DNA from: DASZHJ01 sp035581425
GTDB lineage: Bacteria; Pseudomonadota; Alphaproteobacteria; ATCC43930; CGMCC-115725
NCBI GenBank assembly: GCA_035581425.1
Contig: DATJVP010000125.1
Coordinates: forward strand, 1-29,124
DNA length: 29,124 bases
Direction: 5' to 3'
Shown here: piece after piece, positions 22,642 to 29,124 of the stretch
Layout of the letters: the number at the start of each line of letters is the position of its first letter
Position numbering within the stretch: position 1 is the first letter of the stretch
Program-made: the position numbers and the translations under genes
Notes under the pieces: model-generated
The model's input: only the letters and a program-made list of their open reading frames with translations
Told to the model about the DNA's origin: nothing
Database searches by the model: none

Positions 22642-23328
22642 CTAACGCCCCTGCTCCACCACGACACCGTCCTCGAGCGAAAGAATTCGGTCGAGCTTGC
22701 GCGCGAGCCCGAGATTGTGCGTCGCGATCAGGGCCGCGAGCCCGGTGCTCCGCACGAGTTCGATCAGGACTCCCATGACCTCGTCAGCGGTGTGGTGATC
22801 GAGATTGCCGGTGGGCTCGTCCCCGAGGAGGACGCTTGGGCGATTCGCAAGCGCCCGGACGATCGCAACCCGTTGCTGCTCGCCGCCGGAGAGGCGCGCG
22901 GGACGATGGCTCTCGCGCCTGGCGAGACCGACCGCGCCGAGGAGCTCGTGTGCCCGCAGACGCGCCGCTCTCCGACTGCTGCCCGCGATCATCTGCGGTA
23001 CCATCACATTCTCGAGCGCCGAGAATTCCGGGAGCAAATGATGAAATTGGTAGACGAAGCCGAGCTTGGCGCGACGCATTTCCGTACGCTCGGTATCGCC
23101 CATCTGCCCGCAGTCGCGACCGTCTATCCGCACCTTGCCGCCGTCCGGACGTTCCAGCAAGCCCGCGAGGTGCAGCAGCGTCGACTTGCCGGCGCCGGAG
23201 GGCCCCACCAATGCCACGATCTCGCCCTTCGCAAGACTGAGCGAGACCCCGCGGAGGACGTGCAACTCCTCCCCCGCTTGCCGAAATGTGCGCGTGACCC
23301 CATCGAGCGCAAGCGTGGGCTCACTCAT
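22642..23328 (-). CDS. lolD: Lipoprotein-releasing ABC transporter ATPase LolD
   Basis: The 228-residue ATPase of the complex that extracts lipoproteins from the inner membrane for delivery to the outer membrane. All nucleotide-binding motifs are intact: Walker A GPSGAGKST (42–50), the Q-loop in FVYQFHHLLPEFSALENV, which is diagnostic of LolD, the signature LSGGEQQR (146–153), Walker B VLLGDEPTGNLD and the H-loop His204. Its ATG (23328) lies inside the 3' end of the permease gene, an 8-bp overlap, so the two are translationally coupled. Downstream is the spacer before dnaE. Confidence 0.93.
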   Translation of the reverse strand: MSEPTLALDGVTRTFRQAGEELHVLRGVSLSLAKGEIVALVGPSGAGKSTLLHLAGLLERPDGGKVRIDGRDCGQMGDTERTEMRRAKLGFVYQFHHLLPEFSALENVMVPQMIAGSSRRAARLRAHELLGAVGLARRESHRPARLSGGEQQRVAIVRALANRPSVLLGDEPTGNLDHHTADEVMGVLIELVRSTGLAALIATHNLGLARKLDRILSLEDGVVVEQGR

Positions 23329-24568
23329 AGCGCAGCGCCTCGACGGGATCGACGCGCGCCGCGCGCCAGGCGGGATAGATGCTCGCGAGGAATGAGAGTC
23401 CGAGCGCCATCACCACGACGATCACTACCTCCCGCAGATCGACCACCGCGGGAAGCTGCGTTAGATAGAAGAATTCGGCGGGAAACAGGTTTTGGCCGGT
23501 GGTCCGCTCGAGCCACTGATGGATCGCCTCGATGTTGTGGCAGAAGAGTAAGCCCAGCACGAGCCCGGTGAGCGTCCCGATCACTCCGATGGTCATCCCG
23601 CCGAGGAAGAAGATGCGGAGGATCATGCCGCGCGTCGCGCCCATGGTGCGGAGGATGGCGATCCCCCTCGCCTTCTCGCGCACGAGCATGATAAGGCCGG
23701 AGATGATGTTGAAGGCCGCCACCAGGATGATGAGCGTCACCACGATCGCATAGAGATTGCGCTGTAGCGCCACGAAACCGAAGAAGCTCGAATTGAGCTG
23801 CTGCCAGGGAATTGCTCGGAACTCCGGCCCGGTCGCGCGCGTGATTGCGGGCACAAGCGCCTCGGCACGCTCGGGATCGTCGAGGCGCACCTCGATCTCG
23901 CTCACGGCGTTGGGCAGTCGGAAATAGAGCTGTGCTGCGTCGAGCGGCATGTAGATGTAGCCGTTGTCGTATTCGATCATGCCGACGTTGAAGATCGCCA
24001 CCACACGGTACGATTTGATCCGAGGGACCGTACCGAATGCGGTTGCGGAACCCTCCGGTGTGATGAGCGAGAGCTGTCCCCCGACATCGACCCCGAGGCG
24101 GCTCGCGAGGCGATAGCCGATGGCGACGCTGTCGCCGCTGAAATCGTCGAGCGAGCCGGCTGCGAGCTTGTTGCCCGCGAAGAGGCCGAGCTTGCGCAAA
24201 TCCTCAGGCTTCATCCCGCGCACGACCGCGCCGGTCGAGGTGTTGCGTGCGGTGACGATCGCCTGGCTGTCGACGAGGGGAATCGCGCTCATGACGCCAG
24301 CTACCTTCGCGGCCTTCGCCGCGAGCGCATCGTAGTCCGCGATCCGCGCGGCGCGGTTGATGATGGTGACGTGCCCGTTGAGGCCGAGGATGCGGTCGAT
24401 GAGCTGCTCGCGGAAGCCGTTGAAGATTGCGAGGGTGATGATGAGCGCCATCACCCCCAGCAGGATCCCGATGAGGGAAAACCAGGAGACGACGGAGATG
24501 AAGCCTTCCTGACGGCGCGCACGGAGGTAGCGGAAGGCCACCATCCGCTCGAAGGCGCCGAAGACCAT
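23321..24568 (-). CDS. lolC: Lipoprotein-releasing ABC transporter permease LolC/LolE
   Basis: A 415-residue permease with one N-terminal membrane helix (about 24–49), a large periplasmic MacB-like domain and three C-terminal helices of FtsX type. Family features are RYLRARRQEGFISVVSWFSLIGI at the start, TLAIFNGFREQL, the central GYRLASRLGVDVG, the cytoplasmic coupling region KARGIAILRTMGAT and the C-terminal IYPAWRAARVDPVEALRYE. The ATG at 24568 overlaps the proS stop in an ATGA junction. Alphaproteobacteria generally have one LolC/E-type permease that probably acts as a homodimer, so lolC and lolE are both used as names. An open frame continuing upstream into proS is not coding. Confidence 0.92.
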   Translation of the reverse strand: MVFGAFERMVAFRYLRARRQEGFISVVSWFSLIGILLGVMALIITLAIFNGFREQLIDRILGLNGHVTIINRAARIADYDALAAKAAKVAGVMSAIPLVDSQAIVTARNTSTGAVVRGMKPEDLRKLGLFAGNKLAAGSLDDFSGDSVAIGYRLASRLGVDVGGQLSLITPEGSATAFGTVPRIKSYRVVAIFNVGMIEYDNGYIYMPLDAAQLYFRLPNAVSEIEVRLDDPERAEALVPAITRATGPEFRAIPWQQLNSSFFGFVALQRNLYAIVVTLIILVAAFNIISGLIMLVREKARGIAILRTMGATRGMILRIFFLGGMTIGVIGTLTGLVLGLLFCHNIEAIHQWLERTTGQNLFPAEFFYLTQLPAVVDLREVVIVVVMALGLSFLASIYPAWRAARVDPVEALRYE

Positions 24569-25887
24569 CAGCCGCCCGCCGCGAGGCGATTGAGCGCCGC
24601 CTCGGGCGCCAGTTCCTCGCGCTTGCCGCTCTTGCGTTCCTTGAGCTCGACCCTCCCCTGCGCAAGGCCGCGCGGACCGATCGTGAGCTGCCAGGGCAGG
24701 CCGATCAGGTCCATGGTCGCGAATTTGGCGCCCGGCGATTCCTCGCGGTCGTCGTAGAGCACCTCGACGCCGGCCTTGCTTAGCTTCGCGTAGAGATCGT
24801 CCGCGGCAGCGCGGCATTTCTCGTCGGCGGCGCGGAGATTGATGAGCGCGACCTTGAAGGGCGCCACACCCTCCGGCCAGATGATGCCAGCCTCGTCGTG
24901 GCTCGCCTCGATGATGGCACCCACGAGGCGCGAGACGCCTATACCGTATGAACCCATCTCGACAGTGATCGACTCGCCATTGGGTCCCGCTACGGTCGCG
25001 CCGAGCGGCTTCGAGTATTTGGTCCCGAAATAGAAGATATGCCCGACCTCGATGCCGCGGGCCTCTACGAGCTGGTCCTTCGGGATCGGACAGCTCTCGG
25101 GCTTGTGCTTGTCGTCGGTCGCGGCGTAGAGGCGCGTCCACTGCTGGAAGAAGGGCTCGAGGTCGCTGTCGTAGTCGACTTCGACGCCGAGGATGTCGGT
25201 CTCGAGCCAGCGCTTGTCGCAGAAGACCTGGGACTCCCCGGTCTCCGCAAGGATGATGAACTCGTGGCTCAAGTCACCGCCGATGGGGCCGGTGTCCGCG
25301 CGCATCGGGATCGCCTTGAGGCCCATCCGCGCAAAGGTCCTGAGATAGGCCACGAACATCTTATTGTAAGAATGCTTCGCGCCCTTGGCGTCGAGATCGA
25401 AGGAGTAATTGTCCTTCATTAGGAATTCACGCCCGCGCATCACGCCGAAGCGCGGGCGCACCTCGTCGCGGAACTTCCATTGGATGTGGTAGAGGTTTTT
25501 CGGAAGATCGCGATAGCTCTTGATTGAGCCGCGGAAGATGTCGGTGATCTGCTCCTCGTTGGTGGGACCGTAGAGCATCTCGCGCTCATGGCGGTCGGTG
25601 ATCCTGAGCATCTCCTTGCCGTAATCCTCGTAGCGACCGCTTTCCTTCCAGAGTTCCGCGGGCTGGATCGTCGGCATCAGTACTTCCTGGGCGCCGCTCC
25701 GATCCTGCTCCTCGCGCACGATCTGCTCGACCTTGCGCAGCACGCGAAGCCCCAGTGGGAGCCAGCTATAGATGCCCGCGCTCGACTGCCGGATCATGCC
25801 GGCCCTGAGCATCAGCCGGTGTGAGACGATCTGCGCCTCGCTCGGTGTCTCCCTGAGCAGTGGCAGGAAATAGACGGAAAGGCGCAT
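24568..25887 (-). CDS. proS: Prolyl-tRNA synthetase, short alphaproteobacterial type
   Basis: A 439-residue class II synthetase that charges tRNA-Pro. Motif 1 is in SAGIYSWLPLGLRVL (36–50), motif 2 is FRDEVRPRFGVMRGREFLMKD (139–159, with the ATP-binding arginines) and motif 3 is GSYGIGVSRLVGAI (312–325), followed by an anticodon-binding domain from about 345. Motifs 2 and 3 are only about 150 residues apart, so the approximately 180-residue editing insertion of the E. coli enzyme is absent; this short form is normal in Alphaproteobacteria. The ATG at 25887 gives the standard MRLSVYFLPLLRETPSEA N-terminus. It heads the operon proS–lolC/E–lolD. Confidence 0.95.
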   Translation of the reverse strand: MRLSVYFLPLLRETPSEAQIVSHRLMLRAGMIRQSSAGIYSWLPLGLRVLRKVEQIVREEQDRSGAQEVLMPTIQPAELWKESGRYEDYGKEMLRITDRHEREMLYGPTNEEQITDIFRGSIKSYRDLPKNLYHIQWKFRDEVRPRFGVMRGREFLMKDNYSFDLDAKGAKHSYNKMFVAYLRTFARMGLKAIPMRADTGPIGGDLSHEFIILAETGESQVFCDKRWLETDILGVEVDYDSDLEPFFQQWTRLYAATDDKHKPESCPIPKDQLVEARGIEVGHIFYFGTKYSKPLGATVAGPNGESITVEMGSYGIGVSRLVGAIIEASHDEAGIIWPEGVAPFKVALINLRAADEKCRAAADDLYAKLSKAGVEVLYDDREESPGAKFATMDLIGLPWQLTIGPRGLAQGRVELKERKSGKREELAPEAALNRLAAGG

Positions 25888-26226
25888 GCGGCGAAGCCTC
25901 TTGCTGGAAGTGCCGGGAACCGCGCGGACTTTAGAAACTATGCCGCGCGCTGTCCATGCGCGGCCGTGGCCAAGAGGGTCTTCGAGTCGGACCTGAAGGC
26001 TCCTATCCTTGTCGCAGATCGGTGCATAATTCGCAGCGATTCCGCATCGTTCCGCTAACCCCTGGCCCGCGGTCCAGTGGGCGCGCATGATGGCGACGGC
26101 CGCCCGCCTCCTCAGAGCGCCGGGCGCTCGGCGTCGCCGTGGCCTCGCCTCCCGTCTGCCCCGGCGGAAGCGCCGTCCCATCCCTCGCCCATCCGGCGCG
26201 ATCCGACGGGAGCCAGGGGGCAAACA
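25888..26226. promoter_or_regulatory. Divergent intergenic region between proS and the purine permease
   Basis: 339 bp without a supported gene, holding the promoters for proS on - and the permease on +. A TA-rich GCATAATTCG stretch near 26024–26033 is the best -10-like sequence, but it lacks a well-spaced -35. The last 20 bases carry a GCCAGGGGG purine box, the ribosome site for the permease. Open frames crossing this region look like chance high-G+C reading. No tRNA, riboswitch or repeat was recognised. Confidence 0.3.
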
Positions 26227-27522
26227 ATGCTCGAGCGCTATTTCGGCCTACGCGAGCACGACACTACCGTGCGCACGGAGGTCCTCGCTGGCTGCACGAC
26301 CTTCCTCACCATGGCCTACATCATGTTCGTCAATCCCGACATCCTGAGTCAGGCAGGGATGGACAAGGGTGCGGTCTTTGTCGCGACCTGCGTCGCCTCT
26401 GCACTAGCCACGGGGATTATGGCGCTCTACGCGAACTATCCGCTCGCTCTTGCGCCGGGCATGGGGCTCAACGCCTTCTTCACCTTCGGCGTCGTGATGG
26501 GCATGCACTATACGTGGCAGGTTGCCCTCGGCGCGGTTTTCATCTCGGGCGTGCTCTTTTTCATTCTGAGCGTAACCAAGGTGCGGGAATGGGTCGTCGA
26601 CGCGATCCCGCAATCCCAGAAGCTCGCGATCTCCGCGGGGATCGGCATGTTCCTGGCGCTGATCGCGCTGCACATCTCCGGCGTCGTGGTGAAATCGGAT
26701 GCGACGATGGTGTCGCTCGGCGCGATCGGCTCCAAGGAGACACTCCTCGCAATCGGCGGATTCTTCGTGATGATCGCGCTCGATCGCCTCAAGGTGCCGG
26801 GCGCCATCATCATCGCGATCCTGGCGACGACTGCCGCCGCGATCGCGGTCGGCGTCTCGAAGTTCGGCGGGATCGTCTCCATGCCGCCGAGCCTTGCGCC
26901 GACTTTCCTCCAGCTCGACCTCATCGGCGCCCTCAACACCGGCGCGATCACCATCATCTTCGTCTTTTTCTTCGTCGATCTCTTCGACAACACGGGAACT
27001 CTGGTCGGCGTGGCGCAGCGCGCGGGGTTGATCGGAACGGACGGTAAGATCCCGCGGCTGGGCAAGGTCTTCATGGCGGACTCGACGGCCACGATCGCGG
27101 GATCGCTCCTCGGCACGTCTACCGTCACGAGCTACATCGAGAGCGCTGCGGGCGTCCGCGCGGGTGGCCGCACGGGGCTCGTCGGCCTGGTGGTCGCGAT
27201 CCTCTTCCTGCTGAGCCTCTTCTTGTCGCCGCTCGCCGGAGCCGTTCCCGCCTGCGCGACCGCGCCCGCCCTCCTCTTCGTGGGCTGCCTGATGGCCCGA
27301 GGCATCGCCGATCTCGATTGGGACGACGTGACGGAATACGTCCCTGCTATGGTAACGGCGCTCGCGATGCCATTTACGTTTTCGATCGCGAACGGCATCG
27401 CCCTGGGCTTCGTCACTTTCGCCGCCGTCAAGCTACTTTCGGGAAGATTTAGCGAGGCAAAGCCCGCGGTTCTTGTACTCGCGGTATTATTCGTGATCCG
27501 CTTCGCGGTACTGCCTCAGTAA
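26227..27522 (+). CDS. NCS2/AzgA-type purine permease
   Basis: A 431-residue inner-membrane permease with about twelve to fourteen membrane segments, related to AzgA-like adenine/guanine/hypoxanthine transporters. Hallmarks are the N-terminal TEVLAGCTTFLTMAYIMFVNP segment, ALAPGMGLNAFFTF, the VDLFDNTGTLVGVAQRAG motif in the middle, and LGTSTVTSYIESAAGVRAGGRTGL, which form the substrate and proton path. The ATG at 26227 follows a GGGGG-containing purine box by about seven bases and begins MLERYFGLREHDTTVRTEVLAG as in the family. The exact base transported is not decidable. It is a single-gene unit between proS and tag, and no conventional terminator follows until 27723. Confidence 0.88.
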   Translation: MLERYFGLREHDTTVRTEVLAGCTTFLTMAYIMFVNPDILSQAGMDKGAVFVATCVASALATGIMALYANYPLALAPGMGLNAFFTFGVVMGMHYTWQVALGAVFISGVLFFILSVTKVREWVVDAIPQSQKLAISAGIGMFLALIALHISGVVVKSDATMVSLGAIGSKETLLAIGGFFVMIALDRLKVPGAIIIAILATTAAAIAVGVSKFGGIVSMPPSLAPTFLQLDLIGALNTGAITIIFVFFFVDLFDNTGTLVGVAQRAGLIGTDGKIPRLGKVFMADSTATIAGSLLGTSTVTSYIESAAGVRAGGRTGLVGLVVAILFLLSLFLSPLAGAVPACATAPALLFVGCLMARGIADLDWDDVTEYVPAMVTALAMPFTFSIANGIALGFVTFAAVKLLSGRFSEAKPAVLVLAVLFVIRFAVLPQ

Positions 27523-27596
27523 AGGGCAGATTGCAAAAATTTTATCTCGAAACTGCAAAAAACCGCGTGACGGCGCCGCCTGTCTTTCGTACACTC

Positions 27597-27628
27597 CCGA
27601 CCGGTCGAGGGGAACGCAATATAATTGC
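27597..27628 (+). promoter_or_regulatory. Candidate promoter with perfect TATAAT and palindrome
   Basis: TATAAT at 27620–27625 is a perfect -10 hexamer. At 17 bases distance upstream is CCGACC (27597–27602), which keeps the central GAC of TTGACA. The -10 sits within a perfect inverted repeat GCAAT-ATA-ATTGC (27616–27628), so a regulator could cover it. Transcription would begin near 27632. Confidence 0.4.
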
Positions 27629-27631
27629 GGA

Positions 27632-27758
27632 TCGGCCCAAGTTCAGGGAGGAACGCTCGCGACGCGGCATCGGGGGAGACTACCGACCAGTCCGAAGAAT
27701 ACACAATAAGAACGATCTGAAAACGGCAAGACTAGATTTGGTCTTGCCGTATTTTTTT
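27632..27758 (+). ncRNA. Candidate small RNA
   Basis: About 127 bases lie between a TATAAT promoter candidate and a strong intrinsic terminator, with no ATG-led open frame that has a ribosome site. The stretch has a purine-rich GGGAGGAA segment (27646–27653) and a CGGGGGAG segment (27671–27678) that could pair with other RNAs. It could equally be the 3' untranslated end of the permease messenger. No known RNA family was recognised. Confidence 0.3.
27723..27758. terminator. Strong intrinsic terminator
   Basis: ACGGCAAGAC (27723–27732) and GTCTTGCCGT (27741–27750) form a perfect 10-bp stem with an eight-base loop, followed on + by ATTTTTTT. On - the stem is followed by TTTT, so it may also end transcripts from tag, whose stop is at 27807. 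It would stop the purine permease transcript and the candidate small RNA. Confidence 0.85.
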
Positions 27759-27806
27759 GCGCGCGATCCCATTACTTGAAGATTCCAAAAATCACCTGGG
27801 TCTAAG

Positions 27807-28367
27807 TCATTGAATTTTCGATGAGCCACGCTCGCGATTCCACGGCGGATCGAGCGTGAGCACACGGGCGTAAACAGGGCAGCTCGGTACGTGGGCACCT
27901 GGGAGGTAGCCGAGGCTCATCAGGAACTCGTTGACGATCTCGCCGCCAGTGAAACGGAAGGTGTCCTTGAAGAGCTTGACCCAGCCCGGCTTCGTCAGCG
28001 GGTGGTGCTCGTCGAGCCAAGTCGCGAACGAGCCGTGGGACGAGCGGATAGCCTTGAGGCGCCGCGCGTTCTCGATGGCGGCCTCGATCTTGAGGCGATT
28101 GCGGATGATCCCGGCATCGTCCAAAAGCCGCGCTACGTCGCGCGCGCCGAAAGCGGCGACGCGGTCGATCTCGAACCCGCGATAGGCCTTCTGGAAGGCC
28201 GCGCGCTTGTTGAGGATCGTGAGCCAGGAAAGGCCGGCCTGATTGATCTCCAGTATCAACCGCTCGAAGAGCACGGCGTCGTCGCGCGAGGGGAAACCAT
28301 ATTCGCGGTCGTGATAGAGCGAGTGCACGGGGTGCGAGGGCGCGGCCCGGCAATAGCTGGCAGTCAT
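27807..28367 (-). CDS. tag: DNA-3-methyladenine glycosylase I
   Basis: A 186-residue base-excision repair enzyme that removes 3-methyladenine from alkylated DNA. The zinc site of Tag is preserved: Cys6 and His19 (spacing 13, as in E. coli) near the N-terminus, and a HVPSC pair four residues apart near the C-terminus. The core contains LFERLILEINQAGLSWLTILNKR and DAGIIRNRLKIEAAIENA, with the conserved glutamate of the QAGLSW region. The ATG at 28367 has an AGGTGA box eight bases upstream; upstream in-frame sequence belongs to the preceding gene region. It begins seven bases after the DUF1467 stop, so it is the last gene of the rnj–mce–DUF1467–tag unit. Confidence 0.9.
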   Translation of the reverse strand: MTASYCRAAPSHPVHSLYHDREYGFPSRDDAVLFERLILEINQAGLSWLTILNKRAAFQKAYRGFEIDRVAAFGARDVARLLDDAGIIRNRLKIEAAIENARRLKAIRSSHGSFATWLDEHHPLTKPGWVKLFKDTFRFTGGEIVNEFLMSLGYLPGAHVPSCPVYARVLTLDPPWNRERGSSKIQ

Positions 28368-28374
28368 GATGCGG

Positions 28375-28602
28375 TCACCTGAAGCTCCAGATGTCGGATG
28401 ACGTGATCCAATAAAGAATGCCCCAGAGCACCGCGCTAACCAACGTCGTCGCAATCGCCTTGGCGCGGAGTTGCGGATGGGCCGGCGCTCCCGCACGCTC
28501 GCCCATCTCGTCTTCCGCGGGACGCACGCCGATCGGCAGGATCGCGAAGATCACGACCCACCAGATCACGACATAGGCGGCGATTCCCGTGAACCAATTC
28601 AT
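28375..28602 (-). CDS. DUF1467 family small membrane protein
   Basis: A 75-residue protein with two membrane helices (about 5–24 and 48–70) joined by a polar loop containing LPIGVRPAEDEMGERAGAP, the signature of DUF1467 proteins of Alphaproteobacteria. Function is unknown. The ATG at 28602 lies six bases after the mce stop. The mce–DUF1467 pairing upstream of proS is what I remember for Rhizobiales, but here tag and the purine permease stand between it and proS. Confidence 0.85.
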   Translation of the reverse strand: MNWFTGIAAYVVIWWVVIFAILPIGVRPAEDEMGERAGAPAHPQLRAKAIATTLVSAVLWGILYWITSSDIWSFR

Positions 28603-28608
28603 CGGCGC

Positions 28609-29016
28609 TCAAACCTGCTCCAGCTCGATGAGGGTGCCGCAGAAATCCTTGGGATGGAGGAATAGGACGGGCTTGTCGTGCGCGCCGAGTTTGGGCTCTC
28701 CGTCGCCGAGCACGCGCGCGCCCTCGGCTTTGAGCCGGTCCCGCGCCGCAATGATGTCCTCGACCTCGTAGCAGAGGTGATGCAATCCACCCGAGGGGTT
28801 GCGCTCGAGGAAGCCACGCACCGGGGAGTCCGTGCCAAGCGGCTCCAGGAGCTCGATCTTGGTGTTGGGAAGCGTGACGAAGACCACTGTCACCCCGTGC
28901 GCGGGAAGCGGCATCGGCGGCGAGACCTTGGCGCCGAGCGTCCCGCGATAGACGCTCGAGGCTTTCGCGACGTCCGGCACCACGACCGCCACGTGATTGA
29001 GCCGCCCGATCATCAT
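28609..29016 (-). CDS. mce: Methylmalonyl-CoA epimerase
   Basis: A 135-residue enzyme of the vicinal oxygen chelate superfamily that interconverts (R)- and (S)-methylmalonyl-CoA on the route from propionyl-CoA to succinyl-CoA. Metal ligands fit the family: a histidine in IGRLNHVAV, another in GGLHHLCYEV and the glutamate in GTLIELEQV. The start is one of two adjacent ATGs (29016 or 29013). The first overlaps the RNase J stop in an ATGA junction; the second is better spaced (six bases) from the GGAGG box. The first is used here. Confidence 0.9.
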   Translation of the reverse strand: MMIGRLNHVAVVVPDVAKASSVYRGTLGAKVSPPMPLPAHGVTVVFVTLPNTKIELLEPLGTDSPVRGFLERNPSGGLHHLCYEVEDIIAARDRLKAEGARVLGDGEPKLGAHDKPVLFLHPKDFCGTLIELEQV

Positions 29017-29124
29017 ACGCCTCCATTGCTAGCGATCCGAACCACCTGCACCTCAGTCACTGGCCGCTTCGCGCTCCACGCCTTGACCGCGCGCCGAACG
29101 GCAATACGCGCCGCCTCGCTCACG
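29013..29124 (-). CDS. rnj: Ribonuclease J, C-terminal end (partial)
   Basis: The last 36 codons of a gene whose start is beyond the right edge. The translation VSEAARIAVRRAVKAWSAKRPVTEVQVVRI resembles, in pieces, the C-terminal domain end of RNase J as found upstream of mce in Rhizobiales: a basic helix (AARIAVRRAVKAW) followed by a KRPVTEVQVV strand. The TGA (29013–29015) overlaps the mce start. The call leans on this short piece and on the conserved gene order; confirmation needs the neighbouring sequence. Confidence 0.6.
   Translation of the reverse strand, partial: VSEAARIAVRRAVKAWSAKRPVTEVQVVRIASNGGV

Larger units (their letters stand above)
27523..27806. other. Gene-poor, AT-richer intergenic region
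   Basis: 284 bp between the convergent permease and tag genes, clearly lower in G+C than the surroundings. It holds a TATAAT box inside a palindrome, a strong terminator and a possible small RNA between them, listed separately. Short open frames on both strands here lack ribosome sites and are not called. Confidence 0.6.

Noticed and set aside
24569..25141. N-terminal extension of the LolC/E frame into proS
   Set aside because: The extension is out of frame with proS and lacks homology features; the ATGA junction at 24568 marks the real start.
25888..26226. Open frames on both strands between proS and the permease
   Set aside because: They are upstream continuations of proS or permease frames or Arg/Pro-rich shadows, and the start sites of both flanking genes are well supported.
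27516..27704. 62-codon open frame on - in the same intergenic region
   Set aside because: No ribosome site and it overlaps the permease end; composition is not gene-like.
27531..27779. 82-codon open frame on + after the purine permease
   Set aside because: No ribosome site, no recognisable features, and it runs through the strong terminator at 27723–27758.
1..29124. Search by eye for tRNA genes, CRISPR repeats, integrases, transposases and attachment-site repeats
   Set aside because: None found; intergenic regions are short and none contains a cloverleaf or regularly spaced repeats.

Overview
The window is a high-G+C chromosomal segment from an alphaproteobacterium, most likely a member of the Hyphomicrobiales (Rhizobiales). 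Three things point there. The right end carries the order rnj–mce–DUF1467 and, a little further in, proS–lolC/E–lolD–dnaE, which I recall as one conserved block in that order. The prolyl-tRNA synthetase is the short alphaproteobacterial form without an editing insertion. The other genes (TakP-like TRAP transporter, intracellular PHB depolymerase, XdhC with a fused MoeA/MocA-like protein, PleC/DivJ-like kinase core) also fit. No tRNA, rRNA, CRISPR array, integrase, transposase or phage gene was seen. Gene density is high and the region reads as ordinary chromosome with an accessory metabolic centre.

Layout. 1–1919 (+): tail of an XdhC-type maturation factor, translationally coupled to a two-domain molybdopterin-binding/MocA-like nucleotidyltransferase; both serve a molybdenum hydroxylase that must lie to the left. 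2006–3402: an exported DUF2167 membrane protein and a convergent DUF2846-type lipoprotein whose 3' ends overlap by 16 bp. 3622–7030: a TRAP transporter with the two permeases on + and the TakP-like 2-oxo-acid binding protein convergent on -, all ending at one shared bidirectional terminator. 7219–12234 (-): an exported phosphoesterase, a PcaI/PcaJ-type CoA-transferase coupled to a BKACE (beta-keto acid cleavage) enzyme, and an intracellular PHB depolymerase; the last four genes converge on acetoacetate and short beta-keto acids. 12436–14233 (-): an orphan membrane histidine kinase followed by two small hypothetical proteins. 14417–15949 (+): an acyl-CoA ligase, convergent with an atypical SDR protein that lacks the catalytic Tyr/Lys. 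16814–19002 (-): a diheme cytochrome c, a cytochrome c'/c556-like protein and a glutathione S-transferase. 19028–25887 (-): dnaE, lolD, lolC/E and proS, with proS–lolC/E–lolD overlapping. 26227–27522 (+): a purine permease (AzgA/NCS2 type). 27523–27806: an intergenic region with a strong terminator and a possible small RNA. 27807–29124 (-): tag, DUF1467, mce and the C-terminus of RNase J.

The most interesting leads are the cysteine-flanked extra periplasmic loop in the TRAP small permease, the BKACE/CoA-transferase/PHB-depolymerase cluster with an undefined substrate, a sharply low-G+C patch inside the BKACE gene, the SDR protein with a dismantled active site, and a candidate small RNA with a TATAAT box and terminator after the purine permease. 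I did not find a clearly new multi-gene defence or mobile system. All functional calls rest on reading the sequence and on remembered family features; no database search was run.
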